Shown: one piece after another, positions 47,182 to 56,100 of the stretch
Numbering within the stretch: position 1 is the first letter of the stretch
How the letters are laid out: every line of letters begins with the position of its first letter
From: JAWKRB01 sp041389885
GTDB taxonomy: Bacteria; Myxococcota_A; Polyangia; Polyangiales; Ga0077539
Length of the DNA stretch: 64,000 nt
Assembly: GCA_041389885.1 (NCBI GenBank)
Contig: JAWKRB010000015.1
Coordinates: 135,174-199,173 of the forward strand
Direction: 5' to 3'
Translations under genes and position numbers: made by a program
Notes under the pieces: model-generated
Seen by the model: only the letters and a program-made list of their open reading frames with translations
What the model was told of the DNA's origin: nothing
Database searches by the model: none

Positions 47182-48561
47182 ATGCCCTGCGCGCACATGG
47201 AGACCACCCCCTCGACCGCGCCCCTCGCGCCGCTCCGCGGCCCCACCCCCGGAGGGCGATGGACCGCGCTCTCGCAGCAGGCGGGCTTTCTCTTCGACCC
47301 CTTCGGCGTCGTCGCGGGGCGCTTCACACGTTACGGCGACCTCTACAAGGTGCACACCCGCGACGGCGCGCTCTTCGTCGCGCGGCACCCCGAGCACCTG
47401 CGCGACGTGCTGGTCACCCACGCGGCGAAATACACCAAGCAGCACAGCGCGTTTCGACAGCTCGCGCGGGTGCTGGGGGAGGGGCTGCTCACCTCCGACG
47501 GCGCGGCCTGGCAGCGGCAGCGGCGCATGGTGCAGCCGGCCTTCGCGCGGGGGCGCATGGAGGGCTACGCGAGGGTGATGGTCGAAGAGGCCGCGCGCAC
47601 CGTGTCGACCTGGCGCGACGGCGAGGCGCGCGAGGTCTCTTCGGACATGATGGAGCTGACCCTGCGCGTGGTCAGCCGCACGCTCTTCGGCCACGACGCC
47701 GCGGGCGACGTGGGCGACGTCGCGCGGGCGATGAAGGACTTTCAAGAGATCTCGTCGCGCCCCGACCTGCTCCCGGCGTGGATGCCCTCACCCTCGCGTC
47801 GACGTCTCACCCGCGCCGTCGCGACCCTCGACAAGGTCATTCACGACATCGTCGCGAAGCGCCGCGCGGCCGGTCCTTCGGGGGCGGGTGATGACCTGCT
47901 CCAGCACCTGATCGACGCCGTCGACGAGGAGGGTGACGGCGGCGGGCTCTCGCCCCGAGAGATGCGCGACCAGCTCGTGACGCTCTTTCTCGCGGGCCAC
48001 GAGACCACGTCGCACGCGCTCACCTGGACGCTCTACCTCCTCTCGCAGAACCCCGACGCCGAACGCAGGCTCCACGACGAGCTCGACGCGGTGCTCGGCG
48101 GCCGCGCGCCGACCCTCGCCGACCTCGACGCGCTGCCGTACACCGAGCAGGTGATCAAGGAGTCGATGCGGCTCTATCCGCCGGTGTACATGGTCGCGCG
48201 CAAGGCGTCTGAAGACACCACCCTCGGCGGTCACCCGGTCCCTCGCGGGAGCGAGGTGGTGCTCTGGATCTACCTCACGCACCAAGATCCGCGGTGGTTC
48301 CCCGATCACGCGGCGTTTCGCCCGGAGCGCTTCGCGCCCGAGGCCGAGGCGGCCCTGCCGAAGCACGCGTTCATGCCCTTTGGGGCGGGGCCTCGAGCGT
48401 GCATCGGGCGGGGCTTCGCGATGATGGAGGCGAAGCTGTTGCTCGCGGTCATGGCGCAGCGGCACCGCCTCGCGCTGGTGCCGGGGCACCCCGTCGAGGT
48501 GCTCCCGCGGGTGACCCTGATGCCCAAGCACGGGATGAAGATGACCGCGCACGCGCGGTAG
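47182..48561 (+). CDS. Cytochrome P450
   Basis: A 459-residue soluble P450. The oxygen-activation I-helix AGHETTSHAL is at about 272, the ExxR motif (KESMRLYPP) at about 330, the meander YLTHQDPRWFPDHAAFRPERF, and the heme loop FGAGPRACIGRGFAMMEAKLLL at about 397, with the thiolate Cys near 405. The sequence resembles bacterial class E-type (CYP102/CYP4-like) enzymes more than actinobacterial CYP105 types. No membrane anchor or fused reductase is seen. The start could be the ATG five codons later (47197). It follows the AdoMetDC-SET gene by 24 bases. Possible substrates include fatty acids or carotenoids (a desaturase lies in this window); this is inference only. Confidence 0.93.
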   Translation: MPCAHMETTPSTAPLAPLRGPTPGGRWTALSQQAGFLFDPFGVVAGRFTRYGDLYKVHTRDGALFVARHPEHLRDVLVTHAAKYTKQHSAFRQLARVLGEGLLTSDGAAWQRQRRMVQPAFARGRMEGYARVMVEEAARTVSTWRDGEAREVSSDMMELTLRVVSRTLFGHDAAGDVGDVARAMKDFQEISSRPDLLPAWMPSPSRRRLTRAVATLDKVIHDIVAKRRAAGPSGAGDDLLQHLIDAVDEEGDGGGLSPREMRDQLVTLFLAGHETTSHALTWTLYLLSQNPDAERRLHDELDAVLGGRAPTLADLDALPYTEQVIKESMRLYPPVYMVARKASEDTTLGGHPVPRGSEVVLWIYLTHQDPRWFPDHAAFRPERFAPEAEAALPKHAFMPFGAGPRACIGRGFAMMEAKLLLAVMAQRHRLALVPGHPVEVLPRVTLMPKHGMKMTAHAR

Positions 48562-48567
48562 CGATGC

Positions 48568-48830
48568 CTACTCCGCGGGCACGCCGAAGGCCGCGATGAG
48601 GGCCATGGCATGAGGATCGGCGCGAGCGCGAGAACACCGCTGCCGAGGATCGACGCCAGCGGGGTGACCCTCGCGCGCCAGGTCAGAGACGCGCGAAGTC
48701 GACGGTCGAACACCACCCGCGCGGCGAGGGCCGTCGAGGCGATGACCCGCGCGCTCGCGAGCGGTTCGGGGGTCGAGGGTTCTCCCGGCGTCGTATCCCC
48801 TTCGCGCGGATCAAGCTCAAGGCGCGCGCG
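48568..48830 (-). pseudogene. Possible coding remnant in the gap after the P450 gene
   Basis: This stretch, antisense and adjacent to the P450 end, has GC-rich third positions and reads on the minus strand as a hydrophobic C-terminal fragment (RRLRASLTWRARVTPLASIL, then GSGVLALAPIL), which after a one-base frame change ends in MALIAAFGVPAE and a stop at 48568. No in-frame start codon is found downstream of the convergent lipoprotein gene stop. It may be the tail of a lost membrane protein, or chance. Confidence 0.25.
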
Positions 48831-50121
48831 ACACCCGCTGCGCGACGACGCGCGCGTAGTCAGGGGAGCCCAGCACGATCCACCACGGCCGCGCGGGGTG
48901 CGCGACGACCCGCGGCAGGAACACCCCGTTGCGCGGCGCCACCGCGGTCACCTCGAAGGCCGCGCCCTCGCGCCAGTCGCCGTCGAGCTCCGCGCCCGCG
49001 GCCTCGGCGCCCGCGCCGTGAAAGGTCGCGAAGAGCGTTCCGGTGAAGGGGCTCCAGGCGGTGTCGTAGCCGTCGTAGGACCCGTGCGGCGCGAAGACGG
49101 CGCGCGGCGTCTCGATCGGCTGGCCGTCGCCTCGCACACGCTGCGCGACGAAGCCCCGCGTGCCCCCCGACACGGCGTACCAGCTCGCGATCACCTCGCC
49201 GCTGCGCGCGTCGAGGGCGACATCGGTGACCTTCGCGAACGAGAGCGGCCCCGACAGCGACCGCGCCTCGCCCAGGGGCGCGCCCTCGGGGCCGACGCGG
49301 AGCAGCATCACCTCCGCGGCCCCGTCGCGCTCCTGCATGTACGTGATGAAGTACGCGCGGGCGCCCGGGTGCCATGTCACCGCGGGCTGCTCGACCCACA
49401 CGCCCGGCGTCGAGAGCGTGAGCACCGCGCCCTGCGGCGCGCCCTCGCGGGAGACCCTGCGTCCCTTGAGCCCCGACTGCGCCCACACGGCGAGAAAGCC
49501 CTCGCCCTCGGGGTTGTACGCCAGGGCGACGGGGCTCTCCTGGTTGGCGCCGGGGTCTCCGAGCGCGACGGTCGGTCCGCCGAACACGGGGCCGGGCAGC
49601 ACGCGCCGCACCTGGGGCACCACCGCGCGCGCGACCTCGGCGTGCCAGGTGACCACGAAGCCCGCGGGCCCCGCGGCGACGCGGGGGAGCTGCGACCACC
49701 GACCCTCGACCATGGGCTCGTCAGGGAGCCGAAAGCCGTCGCCGACCTGAACGCCCTCGTCGTCGAGAAAGGCGCCTCCCACCGGCCCGTTCCCGTACAC
49801 CACGAGGAACACCCTCCGCGCGGGGTCATACGCCGCGTCGACGAAGCGGTAGTTCACCGTCGGGTGCGTACGGAGCACCGTCGCGTCGCCCTCCCGCGCC
49901 ACGCGCCCGACGCGCCCTGGCGGGGGCGGCTCCACGATGTCTGCGGCGCCCGCGTCCGCGAGAGACGGGACGTCGGTGCGCAGGACGTCTTGCGGCGCAA
50001 CGACATCGGTGATGCCAGGGAGGTCGGTCGGCGCGGGGACGTCGTCGGCCACCGCGCGCTGCACCTCACCGGGGGAGCAGCCGAGGTGCGCGATCGCCGC
50101 CGCGGCGAGCAGGGTCCTCAC
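48817..50121 (-). CDS. Lipoprotein with beta-propeller-like repeats
   Basis: A 434-residue predicted lipoprotein; VRTLLAAAAIAHLGCSPGE has a lipobox ending HLGC. An Asp/Pro/Val linker follows, then about six strand-rich units with recurring pattern of the type YDPARRVFLVVYGN, AYNPEGEGFLAVWAQ, TWHPGARAYFITYMQ, DARSGEVIASWYAV, SPFTGTLFATFHG, spaced 45-60 residues, which suggests a propeller. No catalytic motif is visible. The GTG at 50121 was chosen because it begins the signal peptide. It lies 43 bases downstream of the CHAP/FG-GAP gene on the same strand. Confidence 0.6.
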   Translation of the reverse strand: MRTLLAAAAIAHLGCSPGEVQRAVADDVPAPTDLPGITDVVAPQDVLRTDVPSLADAGAADIVEPPPPGRVGRVAREGDATVLRTHPTVNYRFVDAAYDPARRVFLVVYGNGPVGGAFLDDEGVQVGDGFRLPDEPMVEGRWSQLPRVAAGPAGFVVTWHAEVARAVVPQVRRVLPGPVFGGPTVALGDPGANQESPVALAYNPEGEGFLAVWAQSGLKGRRVSREGAPQGAVLTLSTPGVWVEQPAVTWHPGARAYFITYMQERDGAAEVMLLRVGPEGAPLGEARSLSGPLSFAKVTDVALDARSGEVIASWYAVSGGTRGFVAQRVRGDGQPIETPRAVFAPHGSYDGYDTAWSPFTGTLFATFHGAGAEAAGAELDGDWREGAAFEVTAVAPRNGVFLPRVVAHPARPWWIVLGSPDYARVVAQRVSRAP

Positions 50122-50164
50122 CGTGGGGAGGATACGCCGCTCGGGCGTCGCGCGGGGCGCGGGT

Positions 50165-52396
50165 TCAGTACACGCCGCTGCCGGAGTTTCCTTCGCCCAT
50201 GCCGCCCGCGTAGAACGCCTGCAGCGGGCGACAGCTCCACCCCGTGCGCAGCGAGAGGCACACGGGGATCGCGCTCCACTCCCTCGACTGGTACTGCACA
50301 ATGTCGGCGCGACCGTCGCCGTTGAAGTCGCCCACGAGGGCCTGCCCGCCGCGGTAGATCCCGCTGCCCTCGTTGCCCGGCTCGCCCAACGGATCGGCGA
50401 ACGAAGCGGGGAGGTCGCGGCACGACCAGCCCGTTCCGAGCGAGAGGCACACGGGCAGGGTGCGCCCGCGGGGGTCGTACTGCACGAGGTCGGCGCGTCC
50501 GTCTCCGTCGAAGTCGGCGAGGTGCGCGCTCACCGCGGCGTGCGCCGTGGGCGCGGGGAGCGCGCTGGGGAGGTCGCGGCAGCTCCATCCCGTGCCCAGG
50601 GAGAGGCACACAGGCGTCGACGCCGCGCCGGGGCGGTACTGCACGAGGTCGGCGCGGCCGTCTCCGTTGAAATCGCCCACGAGGGGCGTCGCGTCGGCGA
50701 AGACCCCGGGGGTGCTCGTGCCCGCGAGGTTCGCCGGGAGGTCCCTACACGACCACCCCGTGCCCAGCGAGAGGCACACCGGGAGCATCCCCCGCGCGGG
50801 GTCGAAGTGGATCACGTCGCCGCGCCCGTCGCCGTCGAAGTCGCCCGCGAGGGGAGCGCCCGAGAGCCCCGACGCGGGGAGGTCGCGGCACGACCAGCCC
50901 GTCGCCAGCGAGAGGCACACCGGGAGCGCGTCAGCGCCCGCGCGGTGCTGCACGAGGTCGGTGCGCCCGTCGCCGTTCATGTCGAAGAGCATGGGCGCGT
51001 GCTGCGCGTAGACCCCGCTGCCCTCGACGCCCGCGGCGCCCTCGCCCGCGTAGCCCGCGACGAGCCCGCGGCACGACCAGCCCGAACCCAGCGACAAACA
51101 CACCGGCGCGCGCCCGGTGTCGGCGCGGAACATCACCAGGTCGTCGTGCGCGTCGTCGTTGAAGCGCCCGACGAGCGGCGTCGCGTCGGCGAGGAGCGCC
51201 GAGCCCTCGTTGCCCCCGCGCCAGTCGCCCGCGTCGGCGGCGAGGTTGCGGCACGACCACCCGCTGCCCAGCGAGACGCACACCGGCAGCGTGCGCGCGT
51301 CGCCGCGGTGCTGCACGAGGTCGGCGCGTCCGTCGCCGTTGAAGTCAATGACGCGCGGCGCCGTGCAGCGCAACGACTTCGGCGCGCCGCCGAGGAGGGG
51401 GCGGGTCAACCCGTCGAGGGAGCGGCCGTAGGCGTAGACGGTGTGCGCGCGCCCGTCGCGGAGCGCGAGGGGCGTGTCGATCGCGAAGGCGTGCGCGCAC
51501 GACCCCAGCGCGGCGCAGAGGTCGTCGCGGCGCAGGTCGGCGCGCACGCGGAGGGAGGGGCGGCTCGGGTCGGCGGGCCCGTCGAAGAAGAGCTCGGCCT
51601 CGATGACCGCGTCGCGGGCGTTGGGGTCTTGCGCCCACCCACGGATCTCGTCGCAGCGCGCCTCGTCGAGCGAGCCCCGCGCGACGGGGACGCAGTGCGC
51701 GCCGCCCTCTTCGCGGCACACCGCGCCGCTCGCCGCGCAGTCGGTGCGGGCGCAGTCTGCGGCGACGGAGACGCTGCCGTCGCAGCGGCGCGGGCAGGTG
51801 GGCGGAGGGGGCGGGGGCGGCGCGCGGCGGTTGGCGCGGGCGTGGCCCCAGCCCTGCGGCGCCCATCCGCCCCAGCGGGACCCGATGCGCGCGCCGTCGT
51901 AGGGGAGCGACGCGCGGGCGCCGCCGCCGACGTTCTGCTCGAGGATGTCGACCGCGCCGGGGCGCACGTTGGTGACCAGGGCGGTGTGGCCCCAGGTGCC
52001 GGTCTGCCACACGATGAGGTCGCCGGGCACGGGAGGGTGCGCGCGGTCGCCGTTGTAGAAGACCTCGACGCGGTCGCGCGGGGCGTTGTTGAGCAGGTCG
52101 CGGGCGTTGCCCCACCAGCGCATGCCCCAGTGCGTCTGAAAGTGGCGCATGACCAGCTCGACGCACTGGTAGCGCAGGCCGTAGGAGCCCGCGCCCGCGC
52201 ACGAGACGCCGGTGCCGGTGTTGGCGCCGTTGGAGTAGGCCGCGGTGCCGTCGAAGCTGCCGAGCACGGTGCCGCAGGGGGGCATCCCCGCGCGGATCTC
52301 GTCGGAGGCGCTGGGGTTGACGTCGAGGGAGGTCTCTTCGTCGGCCGCGCAGGCGGCTGCGAGGATGACCGAGAGGATCCACCCGCGACGCGTCAT
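50165..52396 (-). CDS. Secreted CHAP amidase with seven FG-GAP-like repeats
   Basis: A 743-residue lipoprotein-like protein (WILSVILAAACAADE). Residues about 35-175 form a CHAP domain, a peptidoglycan amidase/endopeptidase fold, with the catalytic Cys in LRYQCVELVMRHF and His in TGTWGHTALVTNV. A Pro-rich spacer and a Cys-rich segment (TCPRRCDGSVS, CARTDCAASGAVC) follow, then a beta domain, and from about residue 340 to the end seven repeats of the type DFNGDGRADLVQ...PVCLSLGTGWSCRDLP, about 50-57 residues each. The DGDG loops probably bind calcium (FG-GAP/VCBS-like), and each unit holds two cysteines. A role in cell-wall cleavage at the surface is inferred. Confidence 0.8.
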   Translation of the reverse strand: MTRRGWILSVILAAACAADEETSLDVNPSASDEIRAGMPPCGTVLGSFDGTAAYSNGANTGTGVSCAGAGSYGLRYQCVELVMRHFQTHWGMRWWGNARDLLNNAPRDRVEVFYNGDRAHPPVPGDLIVWQTGTWGHTALVTNVRPGAVDILEQNVGGGARASLPYDGARIGSRWGGWAPQGWGHARANRRAPPPPPPPTCPRRCDGSVSVAADCARTDCAASGAVCREEGGAHCVPVARGSLDEARCDEIRGWAQDPNARDAVIEAELFFDGPADPSRPSLRVRADLRRDDLCAALGSCAHAFAIDTPLALRDGRAHTVYAYGRSLDGLTRPLLGGAPKSLRCTAPRVIDFNGDGRADLVQHRGDARTLPVCVSLGSGWSCRNLAADAGDWRGGNEGSALLADATPLVGRFNDDAHDDLVMFRADTGRAPVCLSLGSGWSCRGLVAGYAGEGAAGVEGSGVYAQHAPMLFDMNGDGRTDLVQHRAGADALPVCLSLATGWSCRDLPASGLSGAPLAGDFDGDGRGDVIHFDPARGMLPVCLSLGTGWSCRDLPANLAGTSTPGVFADATPLVGDFNGDGRADLVQYRPGAASTPVCLSLGTGWSCRDLPSALPAPTAHAAVSAHLADFDGDGRADLVQYDPRGRTLPVCLSLGTGWSCRDLPASFADPLGEPGNEGSGIYRGGQALVGDFNGDGRADIVQYQSREWSAIPVCLSLRTGWSCRPLQAFYAGGMGEGNSGSGVY
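50175..51360 (-). repeat. Imperfect DNA repeats encoding the FG-GAP-like units
   Basis: The seven protein repeats are also conserved at the DNA level: the segment encoding CLSLGTGWSCRDLP recurs almost unchanged (plus-strand form begins GGTCGCGGCACGACCAGCCC) every roughly 150-180 bases. This suggests recent internal duplication and a site prone to recombination or misassembly. Confidence 0.7.
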
Positions 52397-52437
52397 GGCC
52401 TCGATGCTACCACCGGCGGGCCGGGGTGTCGGCGAGC

Positions 52438-53085
52438 TCAGCGTCGGGTCAGCGCGTAGACCCGCTCGCGGAGGTAGGTGGCGCCGCGCTCGCCGAAGCG
52501 GGGGTTGCCCTCGAGGGCGTCGCCGCTGGCGAGGGACTCGATCTCGAAGTCTTCGCCGAAGAGCTCGGCGACCTCGGTCGGGAGCACCGACCAGGGCGGC
52601 CCCGAGCCGATGTCGTGCTCGAAGGTCACGAGGAGCGCGCGGCCGCCGGGGCGCAGCAGCGAGGCGAGCTTCTGCGCGTAGCGCGCGCGGTCGGCGGGGT
52701 CGAGGGCCACGAGCGCCGCGCGGTCGAAGATCGCGTCGAAGGGGTCGCCCTCGGGCTCGAAGGCGAAGACGTCTCCGAGCGCGATGGAGAGCGCGCGGGA
52801 GGGCGACGAGAGCAGCGCGCCGTAGGCGGTCTCGCGTCGGGTGGGCGCCTCGCCGCGCTCGGCGAAGTAGTCGTCGACGGCCTTCGCGACGAGCTCGCAG
52901 CCGGTCACCCGGTGGCCGCGCTCGGCGAGGTAGTCGAGGTCGACGGACTTTCCGCAGAGGGGCACGAAGACCGCGCCGGGCTCCCCCAGGTGATCGATAA
53001 ACCCCGACAGGAATCGATTGGGCTCGGACTCGTGAAACCCGATCTGCCCGAGCGACCAGCGCTCCCTCCAGAAGGCTTCGTCCAT
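52438..53085 (-). CDS. Thiopurine S-methyltransferase-like (TPMT) methyltransferase
   Basis: A 215-residue SAM-dependent methyltransferase of the TPMT family. It begins MDEAFWRERWSLGQIGFHES, the classic TPMT start, then FVPLCGKSVDLDYLAERGHRVTGCELV (the SAM-binding motif I with LCGKS), IFDRAALVALDPADRARYAQ and PGGRALLVTFEHD. Bacterial members detoxify selenium/tellurium species or methylate thiols. I chose the ATG that gives MDEAFW; an upstream ATG would add five residues. It lies 41 bases upstream (same strand) of the CHAP protein gene. The selC gene in this genome makes a selenium link conceivable but unproven. Confidence 0.88.
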   Translation of the reverse strand: MDEAFWRERWSLGQIGFHESEPNRFLSGFIDHLGEPGAVFVPLCGKSVDLDYLAERGHRVTGCELVAKAVDDYFAERGEAPTRRETAYGALLSSPSRALSIALGDVFAFEPEGDPFDAIFDRAALVALDPADRARYAQKLASLLRPGGRALLVTFEHDIGSGPPWSVLPTEVAELFGEDFEIESLASGDALEGNPRFGERGATYLRERVYALTRR

Positions 53086-53124
53086 GGTGCCTCTCAGCAT
53101 AGCGCCGAAGCCTGCGCGCGCGGG

Positions 53125-56100
53125 CTACTTCTCGACGAGCTCCTCGACGCCGGTCCACGGTCCCTGGGGGGGCGCGGCGAGGTGGGCCTCGCAGCGCTGG
53201 AGCCGCAGCGCCGCGGCGCCGTCGTCGGGGGCCGCGTCGAGGCAGCGGCGAAACGCGTCGCGCGCCGCGGTGAGCTCGCCGTCGCGGTAGCGCGCGAGGG
53301 CCTCGGCCCAGTCGCTCCCACAGCGCAGCTTCGCCGCGCGCAGGGGCTCCGGGTCGGCGTCGAGTACCTCAATCAGGGTGACAGGCGCGAGGCGCCCCAC
53401 CACCCGCACGCGGTCGACCTCTCGGGTGGTGAAGGCCCCCTCGGGGAGCTGCGAGAGCGTGCGGTCGCCGATGAGCACGCCCGCGCCGTAGCGCTTCGTG
53501 AGCGACTCGATGCGGGCGGCGAGGTTCACGCAGTCGCCGATGACGCCGCACTTGATCCGCTGGGGGCCGCCGATGGTCCCGAGGGTGAGCTCGCCGGTGT
53601 TGAGTCCGACGCCGATGCGGAGCGGCTTCGCGCCGCGGGCCTCGCGGGCGGCGTTGAGGGGCGCGAGGGCGCGGTGCATGTTCACCGCCGCCGCCACCGC
53701 GCGCTCGGGCGCGACGTCGAAGAGCGCCATGATCGCGTCGCCGATGTAGCTGTCGACGAAGCCCCCCTGCGCGAGGATCGTGGGCTCCATCGCCGACAGG
53801 TACTCGTTGATGAACGAGATGTTCTCGACGGGGGACATCCCCTCGACGTGGCGGGTGAACGACCGCATGTCCGAGAAGAGCACGGTCATCTCGCGCTGCA
53901 CCGAGTCGCCCAGGGCGACCTCGTCGATGCTCCCGCGGCCGAGCGACGACAGGAACTCCGTGGGCACGAAGCGCGCCTGCGCCTGGGTGAGCGACACCTG
54001 CCGCCGCAGCGAGCGCGCGAGGTCGGCGTAGAGCGTCGCGTTCTCCAGCGACACCGCCGCCTGCGCCGCGAGCACCCGCAGCACCTCGGCCCGCTGCGGC
54101 GTGAACACCCCCGCGGCCCCGTCGTGCTCGAGGTAGAGCACGCCGTTCACCGCGCCCTGACGCGCGAGCGCCACGCACAGCACCGAGCGCGCCCCGGCGC
54201 GGCGGAGGTACGGGTCCGCGCCGAAGTCGGCGCTCGCCGCGGCGTCGTCGAGGAGCACCGTCTCCCCGGTCTGCGCCACCAGGCGCACCAGGGGGCGCGG
54301 CAGGTCGTCGGCGGCGTCGAGGGCGCGGTCGCAGAGGGCCGCGCCCGAGGCCACGGTGCCCTCCGCGACGACGCGGAGGTCCTTGTCTCGCAGGGCGATC
54401 AGCACGCCGCGGCGGGCGCCGGCGTTCTCGATCACCACCTCGACGAGGCGCGTCTGGAGCCGCTCGAGCTCGATCTCTTCGGAGATCGCGCGGGCGGCCT
54501 TGAGCGACGACTCGAAGTCCACCGAGACCGCCTGGGTGGACGTGGTGGTGGCCGCGGGGCGCAGGCTCTTCGACGCCTCGTCGCGGAGCTCGAAGCGCGC
54601 GCGCAGGGCGCGGGAGAGCGCGCGGGCCCCCCAGCGCTCGGCGCGGTCGACGGCCTCTCGCGCGTAGGAGGTCGCGAGCGAGGCGCGCCCCCTGGCGCGC
54701 TGAAACGCCGCGGCGCGGGCGTAGGCGAGGGCGGCGTCGCCGTCGGTGCCCCGCGCGGCGAGGTCGGCGAGGGCGTCGTCGTAGCGTGCGCCGGCCTCGA
54801 GGTCGCGCCCCTCGGCGCGGGCGACCTCGGCCTCGAGGAGCAGCGCGCGCCCGGCGTAGCTCTGCGGAGAGGCCGCGCCCCAGCCCCGGTACGCCGCGAG
54901 GATCTGCCGGAGCTTCACGTGCGCCCTCACCCGCTGCGCGGCGGGCATCGCCGCGAGGGCGTCGGCGAGGGCGAGGGCGTGAAAGAAGCGCAGCGCGGGG
55001 AGGTAGATCTGCCCCGCGAGCACCGCGGCGTGGGACTCGGCCTCGCGCGCGGCCTCGAGGGCGGCCTGGGTGTCTCCGAGGATCGCGCCGCGCACCGCGC
55101 GCAGCAGGCAGAGGTTGGCGACGCCGTTCACGTCGCCCGACGCGCGGTAGCCCTGGAGCCCCTCGGCCTCGGCGGCGGAGAGCGCGTCGAGGTCGTGGTC
55201 GCCCCGCAGCGCGCCCGCGGTGAGCCGCATCGCCGCGGCGAGGATCGCGGTCTTGTGCTGCTTGAGCTCCTGGAGCTGCGCGCGCTCGCGGTCGATGCGC
55301 GGCGCGAGCGCGTCGAGGGAGGCGCCGCGGAGCAGCTCGGTCACCGACGCGCCGGTGAGGTTGTACGACCAGTACTCGAGCCCGCCGACCTCGAGGGCCT
55401 GCCGCGAGGCCGCGGCCATGTCGGCGGCGCAGGCGGAGAGCGGCTCGCGCCAGTGGCGCACGAAGAAATTGAAGAGGAACTCCACCTGCCCGCGCAGCGC
55501 GTCGGCGCCGAAGCGGTCGACGGTGCGGCGGGCGAGGAGGCCGAAGCGGTAGCCCGCGTCGACCTGCCCGAAGTGCGCCGCGAGGAGCAGCCCGTAGCCC
55601 GCGTAGCCGAAGGGCGCGTGGGCCGAGGCGCCGTGCTGCACCGTCACCGCCAGCACGCGGAACACCAGCAGCGGAAAGAGGGCGGGCGCGACGAAGAACG
55701 CCGAGCCCGAGGCCGCGATCATCAGCCGCAGCGCCGCGAGCTGCGTCGGGTCGGTGAGGGCCGGCAGCGCGTCCAGGGACTCAGGGGGCCTGAACGCGAG
55801 CCTGAGCTTCGTCGCCGCGAGGGCGCTCATCACCTGCCCGTTGCCGGGCGCGTCGGGGAAGGCGTGGCCGAGCTCCGCGAGGGCGCGCAGCGCGACGTCG
55901 ACGGCGCGGGCGTGGTCGCCGCGGTGGTTGGCCGCGCGCACCCGCACGTCCTCGACGGCCGCGCGCTCGACGGGGCTGCTGGCGAGCGAGAGGGCCTCTG
56001 CCGCAGCGCGATCCATCGCGTCGAAGTCGGTGGCGAGGTAGGCGCACTCGGCGCGGTCGACGTGCAGCGCGAGGGCCTCGGCCCGCTCGCCGGGGCCGAG

